From Calliopum simillimum (lineage: Eukaryota > Arthropoda > Insecta > Diptera > Lauxaniidae): DNA of 64,000 nucleotides. Made by a program: the position numbers and the translations under genes. This document shows, piece after piece, positions 10,871 through 22,840 of this stretch. The notes beneath the pieces are model-generated. The model did no database searches, had not been told where the DNA came from, and saw only the letters and a list, made by a program, of their open reading frames with translations. The stretch's first letter is position 1. The number at the start of each line of letters is the position of its first letter. The DNA is taken from NCBI GenBank assembly GCA_951812925.1, contig OX638372.1:87379058-87443057 (forward strand). The letters are read 5' to 3'.

Positions 10871-12590
10871 ACTGCAATAGCTGCCTAGAGCTAGACTGAA
10901 AGATTCCAATTTTTATTTAATACATCACAGTTGAGGATAAGTAAGTGAAACTTGGAAGTCCTAACAAATATGGATCACTTCTTTTCCTATAAAGTTCAAT
11001 GAGAGTTCATTTACAATAATGTACCAAATTGCATTATATTTTAAACCTTTATGAATATTTCTAAAGAGCTTCTATTAAGTTGTTATATAACAAGTTTATA
11101 TCAAAAAGAAAACGAGAAAAAACTTCTTCACATTACAAATTATATCAGTGTTATAACCCGGCATGGCCAAATGGCCAATTCTGCAATGCAGCGCGTCCAT
11201 AAAATACGACTTGAAATTAAAAAAGCCGTGGAAGCAACAACACCAAAGACGATCAAAAACTGGGTTATGTAAGCGGCAAACAAATTATGCGCTCACTTTT
11301 TTCCATTCGCTTAGAAAAAAGAAAAAAAAAGCACAAAGAAAATTCATTCGACGCGACGCGATTAGAGGAAAAACAAGAAATTGGAGAAGCAGGAAAAACA
11401 ACGTGCAACATAAATAGCAGTGCTACCAATCTACCAACAACACAACCAATACAGCCGACGACAACTGACTGCATGGTCGCAGCAGCATTATGCGCGATGA
11501 CGTAACATTAGCCATAACCTCAACGTGGAAAAACGTGTTCGATATTCGCACGGAAAAGCAACATAATAAATTCAAAAGTAATGGAAAACTTTGTAGTGGA
11601 AAATTTATGCGAAGCATATATCAAAAGTTTTAACTTCAAGTGATATCTATGCAGCTATGTACATGCAGAGCTGTCAAGGAATGCATACATTAAGTTTTTC
11701 TACTTGTGACGTGATCTAACAAAACCGACCTTATCTTGCCAAAGGTCAAAATTGAGTTTTGTGATCTTTCTGTGCAAAAGAAAAATAAGAAATCTAGTTT
11801 TTGATAACTTCTTTGAGATTCCATACGACCTGAAAGAACGCCGCTGTTAAAACCGATGAAAACAGAAGAGGAGACTGTGAAGGTTTGTAATTGATAGATA
11901 TATCTACCTATATACATAAATAGTTACTGTTATTGTAGCGATACGAGCGCCAGATCTGTAAGTCAGAGAATCATTATTCTTTTCGTTCACTAGTTGGATG
12001 TTGGATGACAAAAAATTTAAACCAAAAAGTGGGTTGCTTCTGCTAGACGGGACCAGAGGTGAATCACAAAGAAGTTAGTGGAATGGAAGCTGCAGTTGAA
12101 TAAGTGGTAGGTGTCATGAGGTCTACTACTTCACAATGGGCAATGATTTTCAGAGCCCTCAACAATAAGCGTACTGACAAGGATGATGGACCAACCCGAA
12201 GCTGCGCACCTTGCATCTGTCGGTAGTGATTTTTCGCTACTGTGATTGGACGCCGTCTATTCAGTACTTGGTCAAGTGATAGAGAGTCGGGTATCAGGTA
12301 GAAAGCACATAATGGCTTCTTTATGGCTCCGAAGGTTCTCTCGTATAATTTTTGACAATCCTATTTGAAGCAGGGTTTTATCAGAACAGTGGTTACTGTA
12401 GAGAGACCGTAAGTTTTAGGTAAATATGTGGCGGAAAGTATTCAATCACGTAGCTTTTTAGGCACTAGATTAGTACAGTGTGCCAATCGGTGTATAATAA
12501 CATTTCCAATGCCAGACTTATCCAGATACGACTTTCTTTTCTGATAGGGGCGAAGCCCATCTGAAACTTCTTTCATTCTCTCAGTCACGA
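10871..12590. other. Unassigned stretch
   Basis: This is mixed AT-rich DNA with a CAACAAC-type patch near 11240-11470. Several overlapping short frames at 11163-11617 reflect that low-complexity patch. No domain, terminal repeat or RNA gene was recognised. Confidence 0.4.
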
Positions 12591-13650
12591 CACCTAATTG
12601 CTTGCAACTTCATATATGTATGATCATTGTGTTCAGCTATTGGTTGACCGTACAAGCGATCCAAAATTAGCTGGTGCCAAGCTAAGTGAGCGTTTTAAAC
12701 ATTTTTTTTGCGATTTGGATATTAACCGTGGCAGCCACCCAGAAGCTCCCAAGTTCCAACCCATAGTACATGAAACGCGTTGAAACCATACTGAAACACT
12801 TGGGAAGTTGGTTTGTGAAACTTTGCTTAGTTGTGCTATGCTCACAAACACACTGCTGCACACGTTTAGATGAGTCCGTGGGATCACGACTTATATAGAC
12901 TGTGCGATCAGGAGATCATTTCTCAACCATACCAAATGTACCTCGGGCTTCTGATTAGTACGAGACGTCCTGTAAAGAACATCTGGCTGCGGTTGGTAAT
13001 AAAGCAGCAGAAGTGTATGAAGTGCTTTTGCGCATCATGACAAATGTAGATAGACCATGTGCAAGAATACAGAAGTTATTGGCAACAGTAACGTAGTAAA
13101 GAAGCATATTTGCCGGTAATCCGTTAAAATACCGTTTAAGCGAACTTAGAGTGGGGCTGCGTCGGAAGATGCTATCGGGATGATTATGGCATTGGTATTA
13201 AATTTTGGCATGTGAAGTATATCGCAGGCTTAAATGAATCAACAACGGTGAAGATTTGCTCTTATTCCAATTGTTGAAGCTTGGATAAACCACAAAAATG
13301 GAGTAATTGACTTCTATCGAACAATTCTGAATGGTAAACATGGATATTTCAAAAAATATTTCTATCGCTACAGGCTTGAAGAAGACTCTTCCTTAAACAT
13401 CTCAAGTTTATTACCATGCGTCTAGAAACACAAGAAGGCTTTGCAGAGTATCTTAAAGTGCCAAACCTCTTGCTTAATATGTGTGAAACGCCAACTAAAT
13501 GACAAGCGGTTCAATCAGTTGCAGCGAGAGTGATGAAAGAACTCCGGTTTATTAACTGTCGAAGAGCAATCGAATGCAGATACTTATAAAATGAAAGTGG
13601 AAGCATCAGCAATCCAGCTACATTGAGGACATATACCGAATAGACCGACC
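12590..13650 (+). pseudogene. R1-like LINE remnant (RT thumb and C-terminal region)
   Basis: About 12980-13100 encodes HLAAVGNKAAEVYEVL followed by IMTNVDRP...LLATVT. This matches the segment after the RT palm of R1-clade LINEs, where KA...ALARMMPN..GP..RR.LL is typical. About 13270-13390 encodes EAWINHKNGVIDFY and GKHGYFKKY.YRYRLEED, the conserved region before the C-terminal zinc motif. Frames are broken by many stops. It is old and inactive; R1 is my best guess and other RNase H-less LINEs are possible. Confidence 0.5.
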
Positions 13651-15340
13651 AACATACAGATATTTCAGAAGTAACAACTACGGGTGAGCGGACATTGTAG
13701 TATGTTTGTAAGGCTTTGTGAAGGAGTCAAAGTTAAATTCTACATTGGTTTTATGAAAGACAGTCAAGGAGAAAGTTAAGTGACTTACTTGCTGGGATAG
13801 TAGAGTTTGCTTAGGGAAGAAAAGCGATAGCAAAGGTATCGTCAATATGGTTCTTCCTTAAGCAGGCGCCACTATCCCAGCTAGAAATTAGTTCCGGCTT
13901 GGATTCGGTCAGGCTTTCAGATCAGGAACACCTGCAATATGATAAAGAGTGGATTAGACTTTCTGATCAAGATATGACAATAAATATCAAACCTCAAACA
14001 AAGCGAACCAGATTCACTCAGCAGATCCGACTCTGATCACAATAGCGGATTACGAGAACTTCACGGGTGAACTGAAAATCAGGTTTTCTGGCCAGATTCA
14101 TCACAAAGTATAGAATGTGAAGATCAGAACTGGACCATGCATTATAACGCCAAAGTCTTAGCAACACAACTCTTTCACTATACTAAATTGTGATAAGTAG
14201 ATGGTCTGGATCAAAGGATCCGGTAGTGTTTTTTAATCGGAAACTGATCAAGTAGTACTATAAAGAAAAACAGCACTGTACTTACATCAGAAACTGATCG
14301 GATGATTATATCAAAGGATCTGGTACTATACTCTTAGTAACTCTTTAACAGATATCTGTATGAAGGGATATGGTACTGAACTCAAATCAGAGCATATTCG
14401 ATAAAGTCTATCTGATCCAGACCTGATCATAATTCGGAATGACTGATCTATGTAATTTCTAGTTGATTTATTGATGTCTTCAGATACTGATAAAGACCGG
14501 ATGTTACTTCTTATCTTAAACCTAACTAAGCCAATTTATATGAACAATATTCCAACTTAATGCATGTTTCGTCTTAATTATACCCCCCTATTTCATTGTC
14601 ACCTACTTTTCATTGTCTTCTTTGGTTGACTCAGGCAGAATAAAGTAGTTCATAGAATTCCATAATGAAGTCCAATGTACATAAATATAAATTTTAGTTT
14701 GTACAGAATGAGTGAGTGAATATAAATCCATCAACGAGAGCAACTTTACACACATTTATTTACTTTTGGCATTTAGCTAACAGTAACAACAACAACAATG
14801 CCAACAAATTAATTCCCTGTTAAGGGGGAGTACACATCCAATTAAATGCACATAAAGAAGTGAACAAAAAAAAGTGGTCTGATAACATGACCGCAACTTA
14901 AGGTTCGCAACGCACTTGCTCAACAACCAGCAGCGTCCTCGAATTGAATGCACCGACGCCAGCGACTCTTTGACGTTATCTCGAACAGTTTTGTTGTTAT
15001 TGTTATGTTTTTTTCTAATACAAAAATAAATATGTAACCTATACATACCTACACCGATTGTAAATACCATGCATGCTTGTGTGTGCGTTGTAAAAAAATG
15101 TCTAAAATAAAAGACGCGATGTAAAATTCTATTAAATAAGCAAAATAAATAGGTTAAAAGTCCATAGAACCGCCATATTGTAAAATGTAAAAATAACAAC
15201 AACATAAATAACAAGAAACGCATTTTTTTCTTTTTTTTTTCTTTTTCTAAAGTGGAGTTCAAGTAAAAAAAATAGGAAAAAAAATTCCACATTTATTGGA
15301 GTCTTGTGATACAATATGCATTTTGGCATAAGGTGGCATT
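13651..15340. other. Unassigned stretch with recurring CTGATC words
   Basis: About 13900-14450 holds many degenerate CTGATC and AGGATCTGGTACTATA words, suggesting a decayed short-period repeat. About 14770-15290 is AT-rich with CAACAAC runs. The long minus-strand frame at 14777-15292 is low complexity and I do not support it as a gene. Confidence 0.35.
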
Positions 15341-15592
15341 CATAGCAATTAACATTTTGGATTGTAACATTCTACCCTGCGGGTAAGGGGTCAGAATATG
15401 CCCGAGGTAAGCATGCCTGTCGTAAGAGGGGACTAAAAGCAGGTGACCAGCCAAGGTGGGGAAGGGCGTAGCGTTGCGCCTTGAAAGAAAACCCACAATG
15501 TGAGCGCTGAACCATGTACTGGAAAGTAAGGTAGAAAATATTCAATACTCATGCAAGAATGTGAACTGAAACTCAAAAGAAGCTCCCGTGTA
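15341..15592. repeat. Dispersed repeat with CTGCGGGTAAGGGGTCAG box
   Basis: The phrase CTACCCTGCGGGTAAGG followed by AAGCATGCCTGTCGTAAG looks like a repeat end I associate with fly non-LTR or SINE elements. Only this copy is in the window, so the assignment comes from recall and not from internal comparison. Confidence 0.35.
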
Positions 15593-15603
15593 AACGTGGT
15601 CAC

Positions 15604-17359
15604 CGTTGCCGCAGAGAGCTTCAGGTTTTTAACGAACAACACAATTTAGAACTGTGCTGGGTACCCAGTCATAAAAATATTCAAGGAAATGAAAAGACAG
15701 ATGAGTTAGCTAGGAAGAGCTCATTATTGCCTACAGAGAATATTAATCATATCGTTAAACCACCAATGTCACACGATTGCAAGATAATTTCAGATAAAAT
15801 GGTTTTGGAGATGATGAGGAGATGGGGCAACTCGACCCATTATCAAACGACCAAAACTATTTATAACACACCTAACATAAGGTTTACTTAATTGCTTTTA
15901 AAGTGCAGCAAGAGTGATCTGAAGTCATTTATAGCAGTAGTTACAGGGCATAATACGTTATTCAAGCACTTGAGACAGATGGGGTTTGAGACTGACGATC
16001 TTTGTAGATGTTGTGGTGCACGGTGCTCTTAAACAGTCGATAGGTTTTTTGGCTATGTGGAGAAAATCTGTGAATGGGGTTTCATTTGTATTAGTTTAGT
16101 GGTCTGAAAAATGTAAACCCCGAAATCGTAGCTGATCATCCCTGCGAAATATCACAAAAATTCATATCCCATATGAAAAAAAAAAAAAAATCGGAAAAAA
16201 AAAGCAACAAACAAATATAAAAATAGTTCTATTTAATGTATTTTGCAATGTTGAATCTGAATCCGGCCTTAAAATTGCTATATCTCATACGGTTTTTGAG
16301 ATATCTTAGCCTAAACAAGGAAAAAATACCGCTTTTGCTATATTTTGAAGCTATATAACTAGAATATAGAACATTTATACGCAAAATTCGATACATTATC
16401 TGAAAGCTGAAATCTTTTTCTTTAAAACCGCATTTAAATTATGTCAATAGCTTAATTTTTCTCCAAAATATCGTAGACTGAAATAATGACAAAACACGTT
16501 TTTTGCACTTTTTTAACTTTTTAGGTTAGGATATCTCCGAGAAAAATGAAGATGTCGACATTATTTGAATTAGGCTTAAAAGATTGATTGAAGCTTTCCA
16601 TTTCTGCATCAGAATTTACGGATATACGTCCTGTTATATAGCTCCAAAACACAGCAATAAAACATAGCATCGGCTTTTTTTCCTAGTTTAGGGTAAGATA
16701 TCTCAAAAACCGTATGAGATATAGCAATTCTATTTGGATTCAACATTGCAAAATACATTAAATATAACTATTTTTATATTTGTTTGTTGCGTTTTTTTTC
16801 GATTTTTTTTTTTATATGGGATTTTTGCGATATGGTATTTTTGCTATATTTCGCGGGGATGATCAGCTACGGTTTCGGGGTTTGCATTTTTCAGACCACT
16901 AAACTAATACAAATGAAACCCCATTCACAGATTTTTTTCACATAGCCAAAAAACCTATCGACTGTTTAAGAGCACCGTGGGTGACAGCGACGTGGGAGAG
17001 GATAGTCAACATTATCTTTGCCGGTGCCCTGCACTTGTAAAAACAAGATTTAAAATATTTGGATACTTCTTTTTTTAGGATATGCAAGAACTTATGGAGA
17101 TAGACCCCGCTAAGATCCTGAAATACATCAAGGCATCAAAATGAGAACAGAGAACAAGACTAGTACCCAACAACCAGTGAATAAGCTTCAACAAGATTGA
17201 TAGCTGTATAAAATATACTGAATTAAATTTAATTAATTGTATGTATCTTAGAACTATGTACCGTATTTAAAGAGGGATCACAATGGACCAGCAGAATGGT
17301 CTATGTGGAAGTTGGCTTGCATATATGCCGACGATGCCCTCGCAACCTAACCTAACCTT
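15604..17359 (+). mobile_element. 5'-truncated LINE (copy 1) with 11-bp target duplication
   Basis: AACGTGGTCAC flanks both ends (15593-15603 and 17360-17370). The element starts inside its RNase H domain (CWVPSHKNIQGNEKTDELAR at about 15652-15711), continues with a C-terminal CRCC...YLCRCPAL zinc-type motif (16006-17036, split by a foldback) and ends with an untranslated tail that finishes CGCAACCTAACCTAACC. Copy 2 near 26-33.4 kb shares both the coding region and the 3' tail. RNase H plus a C-terminal zinc motif fits I/LOA-type non-LTR elements. Confidence 0.75.
16019..16979. mobile_element. Foldback element (family B) inserted in LINE copy 1
   Basis: The ends are CACGGTGCTCTTAAAC and its exact complement, and the arms remain complementary for roughly 330 bases with small differences. 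The insertion splits the LINE codons for the CRCC zinc motif. GGTG flanks both sides, consistent with a 4-bp duplication. There is no coding capacity. Related arms occur at about 33730-34060 and 35990-36417. Confidence 0.75.
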
Positions 17360-17689
17360 AACGTGGTCACTCTGCGGTGGATAACAAAAAACATTGGTAC
17401 TCAGGTAAAGATTTACTGGAAACTGAACCAAGAAATACCCTGAGCAATGGGTTGGTAAAGGGTTTGGTAAGCAACTGGATTGAATCCTTACATCGCTGTA
17501 CTTGGAAGGTGACAAAAACCTCACACAATCTAGTCCTGAAGGAGCCTCCGTGCGGTTCGGCGACTTACTTATACGCATATATCTGAGCTGGTTGATCGCA
17601 ATAGAGACTGTTGATGGCAGCTTCAGCTTACCTTTACAAGATGACACTGACAATGCATGCTTCGTCTAGAGAAGGCTGACAGTGGCACA

Positions 17690-19234
17690 CAGTGGCGGAT
17701 TAACACTAAGGCACCAGTAGGCACCTGCCTAGGGCGGCAGATTTTGGGGGGCGGCAAATTTTCGGAGTGATAAAAAAAAGTTTTTATAATTTAAGTATTG
17801 AACTTGGTTTTATTTTACCTAAATGGTAAACATTTCAATTCGGCACTATTTAAGCAATCCGAATGGACGTTTTTACCGATTAAAAACAACCATGTAGTGT
17901 ACCATTCGATTAAATTAAGACGAATATAAAATATATTTAAGAAAAGTTTACTCAATGCCCAGGGCGGCAAAATGAGTGATTGAAATTGATATTGTTCTAT
18001 AAGACCAAAGAATTATAAGCTCAAGAACTCTTATCAAATGCAAAATGGACTGTAGGGGGTGGCAAAATTGTCTATAGGGGGCGGCAAAATGAGTGATTGA
18101 AATAGATATTGTTCTATAAGACGAAATAATTATAAGCTTAAAAATTCTTATCACGGAAATTTGTGAGAATGAAATATGCGGCCGCTAGCAATGGTCGGCT
18201 CATGGTGATGCGGTTCGTGTTCTCTGTGAACATTTACTCAAAATATACAAATCTCTTGAAGTCATTGAAAATGGTTCCAAGGAAAAAGGTGAAGTACGAT
18301 GTGAAGCTCAAGGTATAAGAAATAAATTAGAAACATAATTTCTTTTGTGTGTATGGAATTTTGTATTAAAAAAAAAATTGACGCCAATAGCACGATCTTG
18401 CAAGTTGCAAGACAAACCTGGGGAAAGTGGTTGAACTGTACAATGGCCTAATAAGTATAATTCAAGCTACTCGTGACGAATTCGATCTTTAGGAAAAAAA
18501 AGCTCTGGAGATATCTGTCATTAAGGAATACAAAACAGTTTCTTCAAGAAAAAGAACGTGTGCATTGCAGTTTGGTGAAACAAGAGATGAGAAAACTAGT
18601 GGCAGCGATAATTTCAGAATTTCTACATTCAATGTAATTTTAGATCAGTTGATCTGTGATTTAAAATAAGACCTGTGCCATATGTAAAGGCTCTGGCGGT
18701 CTAATTGATATGGTAATAAACTACGCGAAAAAGCTGAACTATTACGAAAAGTTTTCCTGAAGATTTAGAAAAATCATTAAGTGACAAACTTCTCCAGTTC
18801 AAGTCTTATTGTGCTGAAAAAGCTTTAATACAAAATTTGCATCAGGATTTGCGTCAAATTTTCGGAGAAATGATCTCTGCACTATGTTCCCCAATATTGA
18901 CATTGCGTGTACAATTTCCAATTCCACTGCTGTAATGTCTTTCTCTGTCCAAAAGCAAGTCAAAAATTAAATTGCTATTTTAACAATAGAAGAAGATATT
19001 TTGCTTGAATTAGATGTGAAGATATTAATTATTCACCAATTTGCACTTAACAAAATTAGACGAAAAATTTTTTAATGTATGAATAAACAATGTATTTAAA
19101 CATACAAATCATTAAAGTGTTAATGTAACCTATTTTTTTTATTTTTATTATGTTTCTTTTACTATAAAAAAATCTGAAGGGGGGCGGCAAAAAAATAAGT
19201 GCCTAGGGCGGCAAATTACTTAGATCCGCCACTG
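17690..19234 (+). mobile_element. Decayed hAT element
   Basis: The termini are CAGTGGCGGAT and its exact complement, and GTGGCACA is duplicated on both sides (17682-17689 and 19235-19242), the 8-bp duplication typical of hAT. Words such as CTAGGGCGGCA recur near both ends. Broken transposase pieces lie inside (see separate entry). Confidence 0.85.
18185..19075 (+). pseudogene. hAT transposase relic (ZMYM1/DUF4371-like)
   Basis: Plus-strand frames read QWSAHGDAVRVLCEHL...NGSKEKGEVRCEAQG (18187-18320), FPEDLEKSLSDKLLQFKSY (about 18755-18820), QDLRQIFGEM, FPNIDIA (about 18892) and LTIEEDILLELD (about 18982). These are in the order found in hAT transposases of the ZMYM1/DUF4371 type, whose C-terminal part mediates dimerisation. 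Stops and frameshifts are frequent and the catalytic core is not intact. The protein would have moved the surrounding element; it is dead. Confidence 0.65.
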
Positions 19235-19242
19235 GTGGCACA

Positions 19243-20812
19243 CAATATATGCCAATGCACAGCGTTGGCTACCAGAAGGATCACCATTTCGCAAACAAGC
19301 TTGCAATTACGCAAGATGTAGTTCTGAGGAAGAAATCGAAAATCGGCAACCCTTGTAACTCCACTTCGACATCAGAGCCCAAACACCACCCAAAATATGG
19401 TCCGCTACGGCTAATGCCTTAAGAATATTATTGTTATTTTTAGAAAAAAATCAAACCCAAACCTAACCGAACCCGAAATCACTAAATTTTAATATATTGA
19501 GCCTGAACCTGTACTCACAATAAACGTTTACAAAGTTCGAAACCCTGACAAAAAAAAAATTCATTAAAAAATGGGAGAATTACTGTAATCAGTACCTAAG
19601 AATAATCGTCAGATCTCGTTTATAGACACTGGCACGCTGTCATCTATTTATTTTTGCGTTCGGTAACAATTTCATGTTGTTGTTGTTGTAGTTGTTGTTA
19701 GTGTTATTGTTCAGCTTGTTCTGCATCATTCTGCAGCATTTAGCTTTAGATGACATACAGGTTTTTTTTATTTAGAAATTAAAAGTGAAAAACTTTATAT
19801 TAATGCGGTACACAGGCACAAATACGTACACACTTATGTGTACGCATAAAGATAGTGAAAATCGCATACAAACATACGCAGCGGGAGCGACATATCTGAA
19901 TATCTAGTAGGAATATAAGTTAAGGATGACTAATGTCAGAAAACAGTTTTATTATTTGTTGTTTGGAATTGCGCTCCCGCTGCATCAAAAATTTCTCTTT
20001 GACGTAACGAAGTACCATGTCAAATTTGGTCCATTTTAGCGAATAGAAAATCAGAAAAGTGTATTTTGAAATTTAAACTGTTCAACTTTTTATATATGGA
20101 TTTTAAGGGTTCACTAAGTTCAAAATGTATATTTCCAAGGAAAACACAGCTTTTCCAAAACGTTGTAATTCATTAAAACTGTGTGACGACCACCAACAGA
20201 AAGTATCATTAATTTAAAGATTAACCAAGTTAATAATAGGGCTAAATATAAGTTCAGTTAAAAGTTATCACAATACTTAAATTTAAATCTTTTAAATGGT
20301 CCTGGGTCTCCGGCTGTCCTTCATGGAGTCACTCCATTGGAGTGCATCACAGACCACACCTCTCCGCCAGTTGTACTCGGAATGTGTCTTATGGTTGTTA
20401 ATTATAACTCCCAGTCCTGTCCCCAAGTGCCCTCATTATTGGAGAAGTCTTAAGTCGCTGGATGTTGAAAATAAACAAAGATCACGTCTTACCTCTGTGA
20501 CAGACCACCAAACTAAAGAAAGCATCTCCAACAGGAAATACCTTTATTGTCTTTATTAACTGGCAGCCGCCCGCCCCCTTGCGTGAAATTCTGAAGTAAG
20601 TGTTCGTTGGGATGCGTTCGAAATTCTTTGTTGGCGCATTATTCAGTTGGTTGTATACTTAGTTGGTAGACAGTTTAAAAACCGCGTTTTATTTGCATAT
20701 TCGCTTAGCTAAAGAAACTTTTGCTGATTTCTTAAGATTTAGCTAGCCCAGGGTGAAATAACAATGTTTAAACACGGAAATAAGTGCTAAATCTTAATAT
20801 ATTGTTACGAAA
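19243..20812. other. Unassigned stretch
   Basis: The first part (to about 19430) continues the sequence interrupted by the hAT insertion. An inverted 11-bp word GCAGCGGGAGC occurs near 19880 and its complement near 19974. GTTGTTG runs lie near 19677-19700. No gene was recognised. Confidence 0.4.
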
Positions 20813-21400
20813 TTTCCTGTCTCTATGACGATAATTTCAGTCTCTTACAGTTTTCTGAGTTCGATCACTGGATTGTGTAGCAATCAGAAACACACACTTT
20901 ATTTAGTTATAAAATGGTTTATTTAAATTACAAATGTTTATTTTCACACGGTACAATAGTTTATTTCACTATTTATTACATTCAAAATCTAATATTACAA
21001 CTAGCACTTTATTTACTTTCACTGGCACTGTGTGTACAACCTTTTCGCTTTATTGCTTAAAATCAACTGTGTTCAGCTCTCATGAACAGCTCCTTTTATA
21101 CCCATATGAACGTTCTAGAATTGCATTAGCGAAACATCTGGCAACATCTCGTTGATTCCCTTTATTGACATCTCGAACTGTTATGTACTTTCGTGACATC
21201 ACTTGGCATCACTGTTTTTATTGCCATCTCGAACTGTCAAGTATTTTCGTGAAGTTTCTTTTCATTTGTTCTTATTTTTAGTCACAATACTATTGAATTC
21301 AATTGTATTTCAAAGTTTTATTTATGATTGCAAACGAGCTGTAAATGTGTTCACCGAATGTCTGTTGTCTGTTGGACATATGTTGCACGTTTAAGGCTCA
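20813..21400 (-). repeat. Probable solo LTR, minus orientation
   Basis: Read on the minus strand, the segment has TATAAAAGGA (complement at 21091-21100), several AATAAA polyadenylation signals downstream and an end in TTTCGTAACA (complement starting at 20813), which is LTR-like. Upstream of the TATA box a GAACGTTCTAGAA word (21108-21120) fits a heat-shock element. The upstream half holds a 35-bp tandem pair (21162-21196 and 21218-21252). No primer-binding site or internal region follows, so it is probably solo. The distal boundary is uncertain. Confidence 0.45.
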
Positions 21401-21660
21401 TGTGTTGTCCGATATCGGTTTGCATGTTTAAATCGCGGTGTGTGAAACGATGAACGCCCGCGATTTGTCTCATCACACTTGAATGGGCGATTTCTTCAAA
21501 ACTACAGAACTTACGGAAAAATAAAGTACAGATTTAAATTAAGCGGCTTAAAACCCAAATAAAAAGTTGAGCAGTCTCAGTGTCATAATTAAATCACAAT
21601 AGCAACATTTAACCCATTATACCCTCTCTATATGGGTTTTTTTTTGCGAAATATATAGAG
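21401..21660. other. Unassigned stretch
   Basis: This is AT-rich sequence between the LTR-like segment and the pogo remnants. Nothing was recognised. Confidence 0.4.
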
Positions 21661-22840
21661 GAAGAGCACCGGGTGTGGGCACCGTTTTGTTTTCGACTCA
21701 TAACTTTTGACTAAATGTATATTTTGCAGACATATAAGTATCAATAGAAAACAAGAGACCTTAGCTAACTACTGCTGAAGAAAGTAAATTGATTTCGTCT
21801 GTTGGAAAAATTATATCAAAAAAATAGTGAAGTGATCATTTTTGAAAAAAAAAAAAATATTTTGGTTCGGTTGTGGGCACCCTAAGAAAATCGGCTAAAA
21901 ATGGGAAAATATGAAGTAAGACGCAATCAAATGGAGAAAAAGCAAAATTAATTTATTTTGGAAACATTGACTCACACAAATTCTGCTCAACGGCTTCAAC
22001 TAAATCACAGTCACTGAAAACGTCTAGATAAAATAGCATCATGCCTGTTGCCCTGAAACCAGACTTGATTGTCTTCGGCGTAAATGCTAGATCAATTATT
22101 TTGCAGACCAAGCCGGCTAGGTGACGTAATTTCTAGCCCTTGTTAAAAGCATGAATTTTTTATACCAATCCATGCCCGCCATCTGCTCCCCCGTCCACTT
22201 GTCTGGAAACTCAACACCGAGTTTTTTTGCAAAGCAGTATGTCACCTTACCACCCACACTTGATGACAACAACTGTTTTTCTGCGATATCTTTAAAGGGC
22301 CTATTGAGTCTTTCCTTTCCACTAAAAAAAAACTTAAAAAGGCATAAGAACACAATTTAAATTAGTAATATTGGCATCCACGACGATATTTCAGTAAAAC
22401 ACACGCTATAAATAAAAAAGGAGGGGTGCCCACTCCTGAACCAATTCGGGGCCCACACTCGACTTTGACAGCCACTTTGAAAAGCAATAATACACATTGT
22501 GTCGTGTGAACATTTTGGTTGCAATCGGTTTCGAATCACAAAATATAATAAATTTACTGCATAAATATAGATTGCATTCTGCTTTTCGATTGATTCACTT
22601 CGATTTATCGCACTTGGAAAATGATTGAAAAAAACTTTTGTGTTGACTTTCACTTATTCAAAAATTATTTTCTTCTCAGCATCCAGCAAATGCGTCTGTT
22701 TGCTCCGGCAAATACACAAAAGCTTCGTGCTGTCATAACACGCGCTTAACATATGTCAGAACAGCCGCATTTGTTTTTTGTCAAAAGTTACGGGGGGTGC
22801 CCACGCCCGAACCATGCCCGCAGGCCGCACTCTTCCCCAA
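21660..22840 (-). mobile_element. Pogo/Tigger-like element remnants with GTGGGCACC ends
   Basis: GTGGGCACC-type words occur in one orientation at about 21675 and 21870 and in the opposite orientation at about 22425 and 22795, two of them preceded by a GAACC-like word. They therefore mark inverted ends, possibly of two nested copies. Between them lies a minus-strand pogo-type coding relic. Confidence 0.55.
21960..22353 (-). pseudogene. Pogo/jerky-type transposase, internally deleted
   Basis: The N-terminal part (22353 to about 22117) reads PFKDIAEKQLLSSSVGGKVTY followed by AKKLGVEFPDKW and AGMDWYKKFM, matching the CENP-B/Tc5-type DNA-binding domain of pogo-family transposases. Just downstream (22090-21960) AFTPKTIKSGFRATGM, YLDVF and a D/E-rich tail match the end of the DDE_1 domain. 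The whole catalytic middle is missing, so the two ends have been joined by deletion. Function lost. Confidence 0.65.

Noticed and set aside
14777..15292. 171-aa minus-strand open frame
   Set aside because: Composition follows the low-complexity CAA/T-rich DNA, and no domain or splice signal supports it.
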